DNA of 54,102 nucleotides from Gammaproteobacteria bacterium (GTDB lineage Bacteria; Pseudomonadota; Gammaproteobacteria; GRL18): NCBI GenBank assembly GCA_027012135.1, contig JALUZF010000221.1, positions 1 to 54,102 of the forward strand, read 5' to 3'. Shown piece by piece: positions 28,039 to 38,217 of this stretch (position 1 is its first letter; each line of letters starts with the position of its first letter). The notes under the pieces were generated by a model. It saw only the letters and a program-made list of their open reading frames with translations, ran no database searches and was not told where the DNA came from. The position numbers and the translations under genes were made by a program.

Positions 28039-30033
28039 ATGACAAATGAAAACTTTTTCGATAATATCCATGCCTATGGAAAATGGAAAAGTGACCTGGT
28101 AAAAGCCATAGAAAATTTTCAGGACTGGCTGGACACCACGGGTCTGGAAGACAGCGAACAAAGTCTTAAAATTTATGAAACCCTGCAGACCATTAAGCAC
28201 GATCGAATTACCCTGGCCTTTGTTGGTGAGTTTTCCCGCGGTAAAACCGAACTGATTAATGCCATCTTTTTCTCCCAGTTTAAACGCCGTCTGCTGGCCA
28301 GTGAAGCCGGCCGCACCACCATGTGCCCGACTGAACTGTTTTTTGATGTCGATGAACCCAAACCCTATATGCGTCTGCTGCCCATTGAAAGCCGCCTGGA
28401 AGACAGCAGCATTACAGAACAGAAACAGCACCTGGTGAACTGGACCCATATTCAGCTGGATGTCACCTCTCCCGACAGCATGGCCAGTTCCTTTGCCCAG
28501 ATCACTAATACCAAAAAAGTCAAAGCCCGCGAAGCCAAACGCCTGGGCCTGTATGATATTATTACTGATGACAACGGCACGGAGCTGGCGGAAGATGCCA
28601 CAGTGGAAATTCCCATGTGGCGCCATGCCCTGATTAATTTTCCGCACCCTTTTCTGGAACAGGGTCTGTGCATACTGGACACACCCGGACTGAACTCTCT
28701 GGGTAATGAACCAGAACTGACCATTAATATGCTGCCCAATGCCCAGGCCGCTATTTTTGTACTTGCAGCGGATACCGGTGTAACCCGTTCTGATATGGAC
28801 ATCTGGCGCCGGCACCTGAAAAGCTTCCGCCGCAATAATAACAACGGACTGGTAGTAGCCCTTAATAAAATTGATACTCTGTGGGATGAATTAAAAACCA
28901 CCCATGAAATCAAAGGCAGCATTCACAGAATGTGTTCAGAAACGGCCAAAACACTGAATATTGACAAACGGCGGGTATTTGCCATTTCCGCCCAGAAAGG
29001 CCTGATTGCAAGAGTTAAACATGATGCCCAGTTACTGAAAGACAGTAACCTGGAAGCCATGGAGAATGTCCTGTCCAATGAAATTCTGCCGCAGAAAGAA
29101 CAGCTGGTTCGTAATACTCTGATCACCGATATTAATGAAATGATGCAGACTTCCAAGGGTATTCTGCTGACCCAGTTTAATTCCAGAAAAAAATCCATTG
29201 AAAATCTTAGGGGCCTGAGCGGTAAAAATGAGAATATAATTCAACGCCTGCTGGAAAAAACCCGGGAAGAACAGGCAGTTTATCACCGCAATGCCGAAGC
29301 ATTGCAGTCCAGCCGTCAAATTCTTTCCGGACAGCATAACCGCCTTAAATCCATTATCGATCTGGATCGGCTGGATAAACAGGTTAATGATGCCCGAAAC
29401 CATATGAAAGGCAGCTGGACCACCACCGGCATGAAAAAAGCCATGAAAGCCCTGTTTGATGATATCAGTGCCACCATGCAGGAAGCCGCCAAACAGACAG
29501 AGCTGACCAATCGACTGGTTAAGTCCATCTATAACCGCTTTCAGAACCAGAATGAACAAACCAACATTAAGCCTAAACTGTTTTCTATTGCCTCCTATAA
29601 GCAGGAAATAGAAACACTCTACGAAGATGCCGAAGAATACCGTACCAGTGTGTATTCCACCATGACAGAGCAGAGTTTTGTCATTAAGAAATTCTTTATT
29701 TCCCTGGTCAGCCGGGCACGCAATATTTATTACCAGCTTAATAAAGATGCTGATGACTGGGGCCGCCGAGCCCTGACCCCACTGATACGCCATGTAAAAG
29801 CCCATAAAAAAGAACTGCAGACCCGCCTGGATCAACTGAAAAAAGCCGGCCAGTCCAGAGACAGTATCAGTGAAAAAGTCATGTCCCTGAAAAAAGAAGC
29901 CAAGGTTCTGCAGAAATACCTGGTGGATATTAATAAAATGCTCACTACTGTTAACAGCCCCATGCCGGTCGTTATCCAGAAGAAAAATATCCCCAATAAT
30001 GTGACCGCAATTCGCAGCCAGGCTGGTTCGTAA
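28039..30033 (+). CDS. dynamin-like GTPase
   Basis: A 664-residue protein with an N-terminal dynamin-family G domain. The P-loop is GEFSRGKT (63-70), a conserved Thr lies in GRTTMCPTE (switch I), the G3 motif is DTPG (214-217) and G4 is NKID (276-279). Beyond about 360 it is helical and charged, and no clear transmembrane segment or paddle is seen. It may act on membranes or on stress-related complexes, but I cannot name a substrate. It lies between yggT and dtd with only 6 bases before dtd, so it may be co-transcribed with dtd. It is not part of the usual Pseudomonas arrangement. Confidence 0.85.
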   Translation: MTNENFFDNIHAYGKWKSDLVKAIENFQDWLDTTGLEDSEQSLKIYETLQTIKHDRITLAFVGEFSRGKTELINAIFFSQFKRRLLASEAGRTTMCPTELFFDVDEPKPYMRLLPIESRLEDSSITEQKQHLVNWTHIQLDVTSPDSMASSFAQITNTKKVKAREAKRLGLYDIITDDNGTELAEDATVEIPMWRHALINFPHPFLEQGLCILDTPGLNSLGNEPELTINMLPNAQAAIFVLAADTGVTRSDMDIWRRHLKSFRRNNNNGLVVALNKIDTLWDELKTTHEIKGSIHRMCSETAKTLNIDKRRVFAISAQKGLIARVKHDAQLLKDSNLEAMENVLSNEILPQKEQLVRNTLITDINEMMQTSKGILLTQFNSRKKSIENLRGLSGKNENIIQRLLEKTREEQAVYHRNAEALQSSRQILSGQHNRLKSIIDLDRLDKQVNDARNHMKGSWTTTGMKKAMKALFDDISATMQEAAKQTELTNRLVKSIYNRFQNQNEQTNIKPKLFSIASYKQEIETLYEDAEEYRTSVYSTMTEQSFVIKKFFISLVSRARNIYYQLNKDADDWGRRALTPLIRHVKAHKKELQTRLDQLKKAGQSRDSISEKVMSLKKEAKVLQKYLVDINKMLTTVNSPMPVVIQKKNIPNNVTAIRSQAGS

Positions 30034-30039
30034 TCATCT

Positions 30040-30477
30040 ATGATCGGCCTTATTCAACGGGTTCTCTGGGCAAAAGTCGAGGTGGACGGGCAGATTATCG
30101 GCCAGATTGGGCAGGGGCTGCTGGCCCTGATTGGTATGCAGAGAGACGACCAGACTATACAGGCAGACAAACTGCTGCATAAACTGCTCAATTATCGTAT
30201 TTTTGCCGATGATGATGATAAAATGAATCTCAGTGTCAGGGATATTCAGGGCGGTTTATTATTAGTACCGCAATTTACCCTGGCAGCCGATACCCGCAAA
30301 GGCATGCGCCCCAGTTTCAGCTGCGCCAAGCCGCCGGCCGAAGCCGAACAGCTGTTTGACTACCTGCTGAACCAGGCACAAAACCAGTATCCCCATATTC
30401 AGGCAGGAAAGTTTGGTGCTGATATGCAGGTGTCTCTGCTGAATGACGGGCCGGTTACTTTTTCTTTAAATATTTAG
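30040..30477 (+). CDS. dtd: D-aminoacyl-tRNA deacylase
   Basis: A 145-residue DTD enzyme that frees D-amino acids wrongly attached to tRNA. The second active-site motif, NDGPVTF with the Gly-cisPro pair, is intact near the C-terminus. The first motif reads VPQFTLAADT, with Pro in place of the usual Ser of SQxxL. I treat this as a variant rather than proof of loss, because the rest of the family pattern (GMRPSFS) is present. It follows the GTPase by 6 bases. Confidence 0.93.
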   Translation: MIGLIQRVLWAKVEVDGQIIGQIGQGLLALIGMQRDDQTIQADKLLHKLLNYRIFADDDDKMNLSVRDIQGGLLLVPQFTLAADTRKGMRPSFSCAKPPAEAEQLFDYLLNQAQNQYPHIQAGKFGADMQVSLLNDGPVTFSLNI

Positions 30478-30493
30478 TGAGATCTAAATCTAA

Positions 30494-31129
30494 ATGCTGC
30501 AACATAATAAATTTCTGCAACTGGGCATTATTGTTCTACTTAGCACCTTGCTGCTGGCCTGCACACCGCCCAAACCCAAAACCCCTATGGCTGTAGCAGA
30601 AGCTTTCTGGCATGCCGCTCTGGCCGGCGATATTGACACGGCAAAACAATACCTGACTCCGGACAGCCGGGATAATTTTAAAATTATTCTGCAAAGCAGC
30701 AAGGATTATGTCGAACTGGGCGAACAGAGTATTTCTGCACAACGGGCTGAAATATTAACCCAGCTGGTACAGCATCAAAGCGATCAGAATAAAGCCCGTC
30801 GTACCGCCTTAAGAACCATTCTGGTCAATCAGCAGGGGCACTGGCTGGTGGACTTTAACCAAACCCGGGATTCCATGCTGGGTACTGAGTTGCAGTCAGC
30901 TCTGGAACAGTTCTCTAAAACCATGCGCGAAACCATTGATAAAGGTGTACAGATAATGGGTGAGTCCATGAAAAAAGAGCTGGAACAAATGGAAAAGTCC
31001 ATGCAGGAACTCAATCAGGAACTGGACAGGGAAATGCAGAAAGAGCTGGAACAGCAGAAGCTGGAAAAAAATAACAACACCCCGGCCTCACCCGATACTC
31101 AGGAACCACCCAAAACAACCACTTTATAA
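30494..31129 (+). CDS. predicted lipoprotein with C-terminal coiled coil
   Basis: A 211-residue protein with a lipoprotein signal (lipobox LLAC, Cys23). A domain of about 100 residues (TPMAVAEAFWHAALAGDIDTAK onward, in two parts) resembles small lumenal domains of the DUF4878/NTF2-like kind. A long Glu/Gln/Lys-rich helix follows (about 130-195). It begins 16 bases after dtd. Its 3' end overlaps the end of the convergent methyltransferase gene by 6 bases. I do not recognise a specific function. Confidence 0.75.
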   Translation: MLQHNKFLQLGIIVLLSTLLLACTPPKPKTPMAVAEAFWHAALAGDIDTAKQYLTPDSRDNFKIILQSSKDYVELGEQSISAQRAEILTQLVQHQSDQNKARRTALRTILVNQQGHWLVDFNQTRDSMLGTELQSALEQFSKTMRETIDKGVQIMGESMKKELEQMEKSMQELNQELDREMQKELEQQKLEKNNNTPASPDTQEPPKTTTL

Positions 31130-31723
31130 GCCTGGCATGGGTTTCTGAGCAACCAGCATGGCCTCATTTCTAATGCCTTTACTGGTATTGCCTAATAAGC
31201 CTTCTTCCCGATAATAACGCAGGATCAGCGGTGCAAACAGCCGCTGCAGTTCATTAACTTTTAAACGGTACTGGGGATTTTTCGGCCCGGATTCCTGTTC
31301 ATTAAGTTCCGGCAATACTTCCTGAGTAAAGGTCTGATAAAAAATCAGGCCGCCGGGCTTTAAAGCCTCAATTAAGTCAGGCACCAGATCCCGTACCAGA
31401 AAACGGCTGACCAGAATAACATCAAAGCTGTCTGCATTCAGAAGGGTACTGCTGACATCGCATTGCCGGGTGTGGATGGTCAAATGACGTTCCCTGGCAA
31501 ACTCCTTAACTTTTTCAATAGCCGCATCGGATATATCCCAGGCGTGGCTGTCATAACCCAATTCAGCCAGACGCAGGGCATTACCACCCAGACCGCAGGC
31601 CAGATCCAGCGACCTGCCCTGGCCGCTGAGCAGATGCTGGTTCAACTCCAGGACATCAATCACCTGGTTAGGCACATGCACATTCTGATACCGCTCATTC
31701 CATTTATTCCTGGCTTCTACCAT
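31124..31723 (-). CDS. class I SAM-dependent methyltransferase
   Basis: A protein of about 199 residues with the SAM-binding motif LDLACGLGGNALRLA, the acidic end of the second strand (HAWDISDAA) and later FDVILVSRFL and LKPGGLIFYQTF. It resembles TehB/UbiE-like enzymes; the substrate is unknown. I place the start at the ATG at 31723, which overlaps the trkH stop (TAATG), giving the family-like N-terminus VEARNKWNERY. An upstream ATG at 31810 would lie inside trkH and is less likely. Confidence 0.82.
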   Translation of the reverse strand: MVEARNKWNERYQNVHVPNQVIDVLELNQHLLSGQGRSLDLACGLGGNALRLAELGYDSHAWDISDAAIEKVKEFARERHLTIHTRQCDVSSTLLNADSFDVILVSRFLVRDLVPDLIEALKPGGLIFYQTFTQEVLPELNEQESGPKNPQYRLKVNELQRLFAPLILRYYREEGLLGNTSKGIRNEAMLVAQKPMPGL

Positions 31724-33174
31724 TATCGTCTCCAGAAAGAAGGGGTGAGAATAACCAGCAGGGTAAAAATTTCCAGCCGTCCCAGCAGCATGGCAAAACA
31801 CAGTACCCATTTGGAAAAGTCATTAACCCCCTGATAATTAGCACCAACATCACCCAGTCCCGGTCCCAGGTTATTCAGACAGGCGGCCAGAGCCGAAAAT
31901 GCCGTGACCTGGTCCAGTCCGCTGGCCATTAACAGCAGCATCATAATACTGAAACTGGCTACATAGAGGGCAAAAAATCCCCAGATGGCATTACTGACAT
32001 TTTCCGACATGGCCTTGCCACCAATTTTAACGGGGATCTGGGCACTGGGATGGATAAGGCGAAAAATTTCTCTCAACCCCTGTTTAAATAACAGGATAAA
32101 ACGAATCACTTTCATGCCGCCACCGGTCGAACCGGCACAACCACCGACAAAACTGATAAACAGTAACATAACCGGCAGAAAGCCCGGCCAGTTATAATAA
32201 TCTGCGGTGGTAAAGCCGGCCGTTGTGCCAATGGAAATGGTCTGAAAAATACCATGGTGCAGGGCATCGCCCCAGCTTTCAAAAGTTGAGGAGTAATGCA
32301 GATACAGAACCGATATGGCTGAAGCCGTAGCCAGGATCATCAGATAAACCTTAAACTCCACATCATAAAAATAGTGTTTGATACTGCGCATACGCAAAGC
32401 ACTAAAATGCAGGGCAAAATTAATACCGGCAATCAGCATAAAAAAACCGGCAATCATTTCAATCAGTTTATTATCAAAGTAGCCGATAGACGCATCATGG
32501 GTGGAAAAGCCACCAATGGCCACCGTGGAAAAGCTGTGCCCGATGGCATCAAACAGAGTCATACCCGCAGCCCAGTAGGCCAGTGCGCAACTGATAGTCA
32601 TTCCCAGATAAATATACCAGAGCGCCTTGGCGGTTTCAGTGATCCTGGGGGTCAGTTTATTATCTTTAATGGGACCCGGTGTTTCCGCCCGGTATAATTG
32701 CATACCCCCAATCCCCAGCATGGGCAGAACCGCCACCGCAAGTACAATAATACCCATACCACCCAGCCATTGCAGTTGCTGACGATAATACAAAATGGAT
32801 TTGGGCAGCTCATCCAGACCAGTAAATACCGTGGCTCCGGTGGTGGTCAGGGCGGAAATGGATTCAAACAGGGCATCGGTAAAACTGGCGTCCAGACTGT
32901 GTGACAAATAAAGCGGCAGGGAACCAACCAGGCCGAAGACAAACCAGAACAGCACCACCACCACAAAACCATCACGGATTCTGAGCTCCTTACGCATATT
33001 ACGCACCGGCAGCCAGATAAACAGGCCAGACAGTAATATCACCAGGAAGGCGTGAATAAAGGCATTAATTTCTGTGTCCTGATACCAGAGCGACACCACA
33101 ATGGGCGGGATCACCGTGGTACTGAAGACCATTAGCAGCAGGCCGACAATACGTAAAATAACAAGGGGTTGCAT
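31723..33174 (-). CDS. trkH: Trk potassium uptake membrane subunit TrkH
   Basis: A 483-residue inner-membrane potassium transporter of the TrkH/KtrB class, with about ten membrane segments and pore loops. Filter-like segments are seen in TTTGATVF, FSTVAIGGFSTHDAS, TISIGTTAGFTTADY and the last loop LNNLGPGLG. It works with the NAD-binding regulator TrkA, encoded 14 bases upstream. A methyltransferase gene starts within its stop codon. Confidence 0.95.
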   Translation of the reverse strand: MQPLVILRIVGLLLMVFSTTVIPPIVVSLWYQDTEINAFIHAFLVILLSGLFIWLPVRNMRKELRIRDGFVVVVLFWFVFGLVGSLPLYLSHSLDASFTDALFESISALTTTGATVFTGLDELPKSILYYRQQLQWLGGMGIIVLAVAVLPMLGIGGMQLYRAETPGPIKDNKLTPRITETAKALWYIYLGMTISCALAYWAAGMTLFDAIGHSFSTVAIGGFSTHDASIGYFDNKLIEMIAGFFMLIAGINFALHFSALRMRSIKHYFYDVEFKVYLMILATASAISVLYLHYSSTFESWGDALHHGIFQTISIGTTAGFTTADYYNWPGFLPVMLLFISFVGGCAGSTGGGMKVIRFILLFKQGLREIFRLIHPSAQIPVKIGGKAMSENVSNAIWGFFALYVASFSIMMLLLMASGLDQVTAFSALAACLNNLGPGLGDVGANYQGVNDFSKWVLCFAMLLGRLEIFTLLVILTPSFWRR

Positions 33175-33188
33175 ATATGCTCTACAGC

Positions 33189-34562
33189 CTAGATAAAGGT
33201 AACAGCCACCTGGAAAAGTCGCTCCACATCAATAATATGACGCTTGTCCACCAGAAACAGAATAACGTGATCATCCGATTCTATTACCGTATCATGATGC
33301 ACAATAATCACCTCGCCATTACGTACAATGGCACCAATGGTGGTACCCGGTGGCAGTGGAATATCTTCCACCGCACGCCCTACTACTTTGGAGGTTTTTT
33401 TATCCCCATGAGCAATGGCTTCAATGGCTTCTGCCGCACCTTTGCGCAGTGAGTGCACCATTTCTACATCACCGCGGCGCACATGGGCCAGCAGACTGCC
33501 GATAGTGGCTTCCTGAGGAGAAATAGCGATATCAATTTCACCGCTTTCCACCAGGTCCACATAGGCGGCCCGGTTAATCAGCGCCATCACCTTGCGTGCT
33601 CCCAGACGCTTGGCCAGCAGGGCCGACATAATATTAGCCTCATCATCATTAGTCAGGGCACAGAACACATCGGTGCCTTCAATATTTTCTTCGATCAGCA
33701 GGTCTTCATCAGACACATCACCGAGCAGCACAATGGTTTTTTCCAGCTCTTCGGACAGCATACGGGCATTGGCCGGGCTATGGTCAATGATTTTTACGTG
33801 CAGCCGCCCTTCCAGGGTTCGCGCCAGACGCTGACCGATATTACCGCCGCCGGCAATCATAATGCGTTTAAAGGGCTTGTCCACCCTACGCAGTTCTGAC
33901 ATGACCTTACGGGTATTACGCCGATCCACAATAAAGAATACTTCATCATTTTCTTCAATAATGGTATCCCCCTTGGGAATGATGGGTCGTCCCTTGCGGT
34001 AAATAGCGGCCACCCGGGTATCAATATTGGGCATATGTTTGCGGATTTCCTGCAGTTCATGGCCTAACAGGGGGCCGCCCTTAAAGGCCCGTACCGCCAC
34101 CAGTTGTACCTGTCCTCCGGCAAAATCCAGCACTTGCAGGGCGCCAGGGTATTCAATCAGACGCTTGATATAATCAGTCACCAGCTGTTCCGGACTGATC
34201 AGCACATCCACGGGTAAGGCATCATTAGTAAACAGCTCAGGATGGATCAGGTACTGGTTGGAGCGTACCCGGGCAATTTTGGTGGGGGTATGGAAAATGG
34301 TATAGGCCACCTGGCAGGCAATCATATTGGTTTCGTCACTATTGGTGACAGCAATCAGCATATCGGCATCATCACAACCGGCTTTGAGAAGGATATTGGG
34401 ATGTGATCCCTTGCCCCTGACCGTTCGGATATCCAGCCGGTCCTGCAGCACGCCTAATCGGCGGCCGTCCACATCTACAACAGTTATATCATTATCTTCA
34501 CTGGCCAGATTTTCAGCCAGTGAAGAGCCGACCTGTCCGGCACCTAAAATCAGAATTTTCAT
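33189..34562 (-). CDS. trkA: Trk system NAD-binding regulator TrkA
   Basis: A 457-residue protein with two RCK units. The first starts [20 protein letters not shown] and the second near residue 233 with [16 protein letters not shown]; each is followed by an RCK_C domain. It gates TrkH at the membrane in response to nucleotides. It sits immediately before trkH and after ntrX in the minus-strand series. Confidence 0.96.
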   Translation of the reverse strand: MKILILGAGQVGSSLAENLASEDNDITVVDVDGRRLGVLQDRLDIRTVRGKGSHPNILLKAGCDDADMLIAVTNSDETNMIACQVAYTIFHTPTKIARVRSNQYLIHPELFTNDALPVDVLISPEQLVTDYIKRLIEYPGALQVLDFAGGQVQLVAVRAFKGGPLLGHELQEIRKHMPNIDTRVAAIYRKGRPIIPKGDTIIEENDEVFFIVDRRNTRKVMSELRRVDKPFKRIMIAGGGNIGQRLARTLEGRLHVKIIDHSPANARMLSEELEKTIVLLGDVSDEDLLIEENIEGTDVFCALTNDDEANIMSALLAKRLGARKVMALINRAAYVDLVESGEIDIAISPQEATIGSLLAHVRRGDVEMVHSLRKGAAEAIEAIAHGDKKTSKVVGRAVEDIPLPPGTTIGAIVRNGEVIIVHHDTVIESDDHVILFLVDKRHIIDVERLFQVAVTFI

Positions 34563-34636
34563 TATGCTTGTCTATATATAATTAGCTGTACGAATAGTTA
34601 CGGTAACCAGCCAATAGCACTGACCGTAACCAGTCT

Positions 34637-36052
34637 TTATTTTGTTTTTGCCACAATTTTTTTGGCATCAATACCCAGAGATTTCATTTTACGATATAAA
34701 TGGGTACGTTCGACACCTGCCAGTTGGGCTACTTTACCCACACTGCCGCCAACTTCAATTAATTTCTCTTCCAGGTAAGCCTTTTCAAACATTTCCCGGG
34801 CTTCTTTTAAGGGGTGATCAAACAGGCTCTGCAGGACATCACTGCCGGAACTGTCCGATGCGCCCAGGCCAAATTCCCCGCCGGAGCTTTGGTATTTCTG
34901 TGCCAGCTGCTGTTCAACTTCTTCCAGAGAAATAGTTTCTTCATCAGACACAATTAACAGGCGCTGCACCATGTTTTTCAGTTCCAGCAGATTACCCGGC
35001 CAGGTGTAATTGCGCAAACGGTTTAAAGCGGCAATTGAAAAATTGCGGTAATTAAACTGTTCCTTCTGCACAAAACGATCCCGATAATAATTCAGCAGTT
35101 CGGGGACATCCTCGCAATGTTCCCGCAGAGGCGGTACTTTAACCTGAAGTACATTAAGCTGAAAATACAGTTCAGATTTAAACCTGTCTTCCTTAACCAG
35201 CTGTTCCAGGGAATAATGGGTGGCCGTAATGATCCGACAGTTCAGGGTAATGGCTTCGGTTCCGCCCATGCGGTGAAAACGCCCGGTTTCCAGGGTACTG
35301 AGCAGCCGGCCCTGGGTTGCCGGGTCCATATCGCCAATATCATCAATATACAAAGTACCCTTACTGGCCTGTTCCAGCAGTCCATAGTAAATCCTGCCGT
35401 CCTGCTCCGAACCAAACAGTTCCCGTGCTGAATTTTCCGGATCCAGTGTCGCTACACCCAGTTCTATATAGGGTTGATCCGCCCGGGGACTTAAACGATG
35501 CAGCAGTCTGGAATACTTGCTTTTCCCGCTGCCCGGTTCACCTACAAACAGCACCCGGCTGTCATGCTGGGCTATCTGTTCTATCTCCCGGCGCAGTTCC
35601 TGATTAACCTTGCTTTTGCCTACCGGCTCATCAACAGACAACAGCTGATGGCGCATATCCTGGTTTTCCTTATCCAGTTTATAGGCTTCCAGGGCATGTT
35701 CTACGGTGAGCAGCAGCTTGGCCAGTGACAGTGGTTTTTCCAGAAAATCATAGGCACCCAGACGGGTAGCCTCAACCGCCGTTTCCACAGTACCGTGTCC
35801 GGACATCATAATAACCGGAAAACGGCTGGTATCATCACTTTCATACCATTCTTTTAATAAGCTGATACCGTCAATATCCGGCATCCAGATATCCAGCAGC
35901 ACCAGATCCGGTGTTCTTTTCTGAACCATTTCCCGGGCCTGCTGGCCGTTTTCGGCAATCTCAACTTCATAACCTTCATCCTGCAGGATCTCCTGCACCA
36001 GTTCCCGGATATCCGGTTCATCATCAACAACAAGTATATAGGCAGATGCCAT
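34637..36052 (-). CDS. ntrX: NtrX-type response regulator with AAA+ domain lacking GAFTGA
   Basis: A 471-residue regulator with a receiver (phospho-Asp54 in LVLLDIWMPDIDG), a sigma54-activator-like AAA+ domain (Walker A GEPGSGKS, Walker B-like TLYIDDIGDMD) and a C-terminal Fis-type helix-turn-helix (KVAQLAGVERTHLYRKMKSL). The loop that normally reads GAFTGA, right after ELFGSE, is replaced by QDGRIYYG, so contact with sigma54 by the usual route is doubtful. Alphaproteobacterial NtrX lacks the motif too. It pairs with the kinase NtrY encoded 32 bases upstream. Confidence 0.9.
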   Translation of the reverse strand: MASAYILVVDDEPDIRELVQEILQDEGYEVEIAENGQQAREMVQKRTPDLVLLDIWMPDIDGISLLKEWYESDDTSRFPVIMMSGHGTVETAVEATRLGAYDFLEKPLSLAKLLLTVEHALEAYKLDKENQDMRHQLLSVDEPVGKSKVNQELRREIEQIAQHDSRVLFVGEPGSGKSKYSRLLHRLSPRADQPYIELGVATLDPENSARELFGSEQDGRIYYGLLEQASKGTLYIDDIGDMDPATQGRLLSTLETGRFHRMGGTEAITLNCRIITATHYSLEQLVKEDRFKSELYFQLNVLQVKVPPLREHCEDVPELLNYYRDRFVQKEQFNYRNFSIAALNRLRNYTWPGNLLELKNMVQRLLIVSDEETISLEEVEQQLAQKYQSSGGEFGLGASDSSGSDVLQSLFDHPLKEAREMFEKAYLEEKLIEVGGSVGKVAQLAGVERTHLYRKMKSLGIDAKKIVAKTK

Positions 36053-36084
36053 TTTATTTCCTCAAGTACCAGATTTTTTAATTT

Positions 36085-38217
36085 TTAAACAGCAGGCAAT
36101 CTTATCACAACTCTGGCGCCACCCTGCGGCGCATTTTCTGCCAGAATTGAACCGCCGTGTTCTTCAATAATCTTTTTCACAATAGCCAGTCCCAGTCCCG
36201 TCCCCTTGGGCTTATTGGTTACATAAGGGTCAAAGATATTGGCCAGCATATCCTCCGGAAAACCGGGGCCGTTATCCATCAGCTCCAGTACGCACCAGTT
36301 TTGTTTGTTCAGTTCTTCCAGGTGGGTTTTAACCTGCAGAATAATTTTTTCATTATCCCCGGCAGCTTCCATGGCATTTTTAATCAGGTTATGAAAAACC
36401 TGCCGCAAACGCCCCTGGTCCACTTCCACCAGAGTTCCGCCAATCTCCAGTTCCTGTTTTATCGTCAGTTTATCGCTGCCGCGGTACAAATCAACCACTT
36501 CCATCAATAAACTTTCAATATCCAGGGTCTGCATTTTCAGTTCAGGCATTTTAGCGTATTCTGAAAAAGCTTTAACCATTTCTTTCATACTGTCCACCTG
36601 GTGAATAATGGTGGAGGTCAGACGGTCCATGGTTTCGGCATCTTTTTCATCCATGGTTTTCAGGTATTTATGACGGATCCGCTCAGCCGATAACTGAATA
36701 GGCGTCAGTGGATTTTTAATCTCATGAGCCAGACGACGGGCCACTTCGCCCCATGCCGCATCTCTCTGAGCCTGCACCAGTGAAGTGACATTTTCTATAA
36801 CAATCACATAACCGCCATCCGCCAGAGCCGTGCCTCTGCAGAGCAGGTTTTTACGGCCATCGGCTTCTATCAGGGTGATTTCTTCACTCCAGTGTTTTAC
36901 CCGGTTCTGAACAGAGCTCATTATCCAGCGCACCAGGGTTTCCAGTTCCGGCTTTTCTCTGGCCAGCTGAAACAGGGACTTACCCAGATATTCATTGACA
37001 TTAATACCCAGAATAACACTGGCTTCAGGATTGCTGGTGCGGATCTCCTTGTTTTCTGACAGACTGATAATTCCGGAGGACAGGTTGCTCAGCACAACTT
37101 CCAGATAGTCCCGCTGACGTTTGGCCTGTTCATGACTTTCTTCCAGGGCATTATGGGTCTGGGACAGGCGGCGCACCATTTTGTTAAAAGACTGGATTAA
37201 CAGGCCAAAGTCATCATCATTTAACAGGGGTATGGGCTTGTGGTACTCCCCTTCCGCCACCGCCTTGGTGCCTTCGGCCAGATCGCGGATAGGTTCGGCA
37301 ATACGACGGGCAGAAAAGAATGCTGCCCAGACGGCACTTAAAATACCCAGCAGCAGCACCAGCGACAGTGTCAGGGTAAAACTGATTTTAAGGGGCTTAC
37401 GCAGATAGACCAGCCCTTTGTATTCGGAATAGGCCTGCTGCACACTGGCCGCCAGCCGGTGCTGCCGCTCGCTGATGGGAGACAGTGCCTGCAGGATCAG
37501 ATAGTCTTTTTCATTATAGGGGATACGCACCAGCACCCGGATGGTCCGACTGGAATCATCATCCAGATCCAGCACCACATGATCCCGCCCCTGCTGCAGA
37601 GGCAGCAACAGGTCTGAACTGGGCAGATCGGGCACAAAGTCCCCCTCTTCCACCGAGCTGGAACCCAGCACCCGGCCTCTTGAGGTCATCAATGTCACTT
37701 CATCCACACCGCTTTTTTCGCGGATTTCACTCAGTGAAACCACGGTCAGGGTGGTCAGATCTTTAAGGGTTTCATCGGTCAGCCGGCGAATTTGCCTCAA
37801 CAGACTTTTTTTGCGTTCATCAACCGCTGAGCGGCTCAGGGTCAGCGCATCTTCCAGGGCCTTTTCCACGGTCACATCAAACCAGCTGTCAATACTACGG
37901 TTAATAAACTGAATGGAAAAGGTATAAACCACCAGAGCCGGTAAAATGGCCAGGGAGACAAAGATAATAACCATGCGTAAAGTCAGCCGGGCACCAGCCA
38001 CATGCTGGCGCAGCTGGCGCAGTAAACGCCAGGCCTGGCGGGCAATCAGGAATACCAGCATCACCAGAATAACCAGGTTGACCGCCAGCAGCAGGTAATA
38101 CAACTGCTGGAACTGTTCCGCATCCATGGAGGCACTGTTGATCATGCGTAATGAAAACAGCAGTAATATCACCAGAATAAAAATGGCCAGCGGGCCGCTG
38201 AATACCTTGCGTATCAT
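36085..38217 (-). CDS. ntrY: NtrY-type membrane sensor histidine kinase
   Basis: A 710-residue kinase with membrane helices near the N-terminus (about 5-25, 38-60, 80-105) and near 280-305, followed by HAMP (DLAEGTKAVAEGEYH), a PAS domain (about 370-480), a dimerisation domain with phospho-His in LAHEIKNPLTPIQLS, and an HATPase domain (NLIKNAMEAAGD, DNGPGFP, GTGLGLAIVKKI). It should phosphorylate NtrX, as in systems for redox or nitrogen-oxide response. Its start overlaps the DUF4390 stop by 4 bases. Confidence 0.93.
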   Translation of the reverse strand: MIRKVFSGPLAIFILVILLLFSLRMINSASMDAEQFQQLYYLLLAVNLVILVMLVFLIARQAWRLLRQLRQHVAGARLTLRMVIIFVSLAILPALVVYTFSIQFINRSIDSWFDVTVEKALEDALTLSRSAVDERKKSLLRQIRRLTDETLKDLTTLTVVSLSEIREKSGVDEVTLMTSRGRVLGSSSVEEGDFVPDLPSSDLLLPLQQGRDHVVLDLDDDSSRTIRVLVRIPYNEKDYLILQALSPISERQHRLAASVQQAYSEYKGLVYLRKPLKISFTLTLSLVLLLGILSAVWAAFFSARRIAEPIRDLAEGTKAVAEGEYHKPIPLLNDDDFGLLIQSFNKMVRRLSQTHNALEESHEQAKRQRDYLEVVLSNLSSGIISLSENKEIRTSNPEASVILGINVNEYLGKSLFQLAREKPELETLVRWIMSSVQNRVKHWSEEITLIEADGRKNLLCRGTALADGGYVIVIENVTSLVQAQRDAAWGEVARRLAHEIKNPLTPIQLSAERIRHKYLKTMDEKDAETMDRLTSTIIHQVDSMKEMVKAFSEYAKMPELKMQTLDIESLLMEVVDLYRGSDKLTIKQELEIGGTLVEVDQGRLRQVFHNLIKNAMEAAGDNEKIILQVKTHLEELNKQNWCVLELMDNGPGFPEDMLANIFDPYVTNKPKGTGLGLAIVKKIIEEHGGSILAENAPQGGARVVIRLPAV

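Noticed and set aside
27979-28815. Long minus-strand frame of 278 codons opposite the dynamin-like gene
   Set aside because: It lies wholly opposite a well-supported GTPase gene and shows no family pattern; an antisense shadow.
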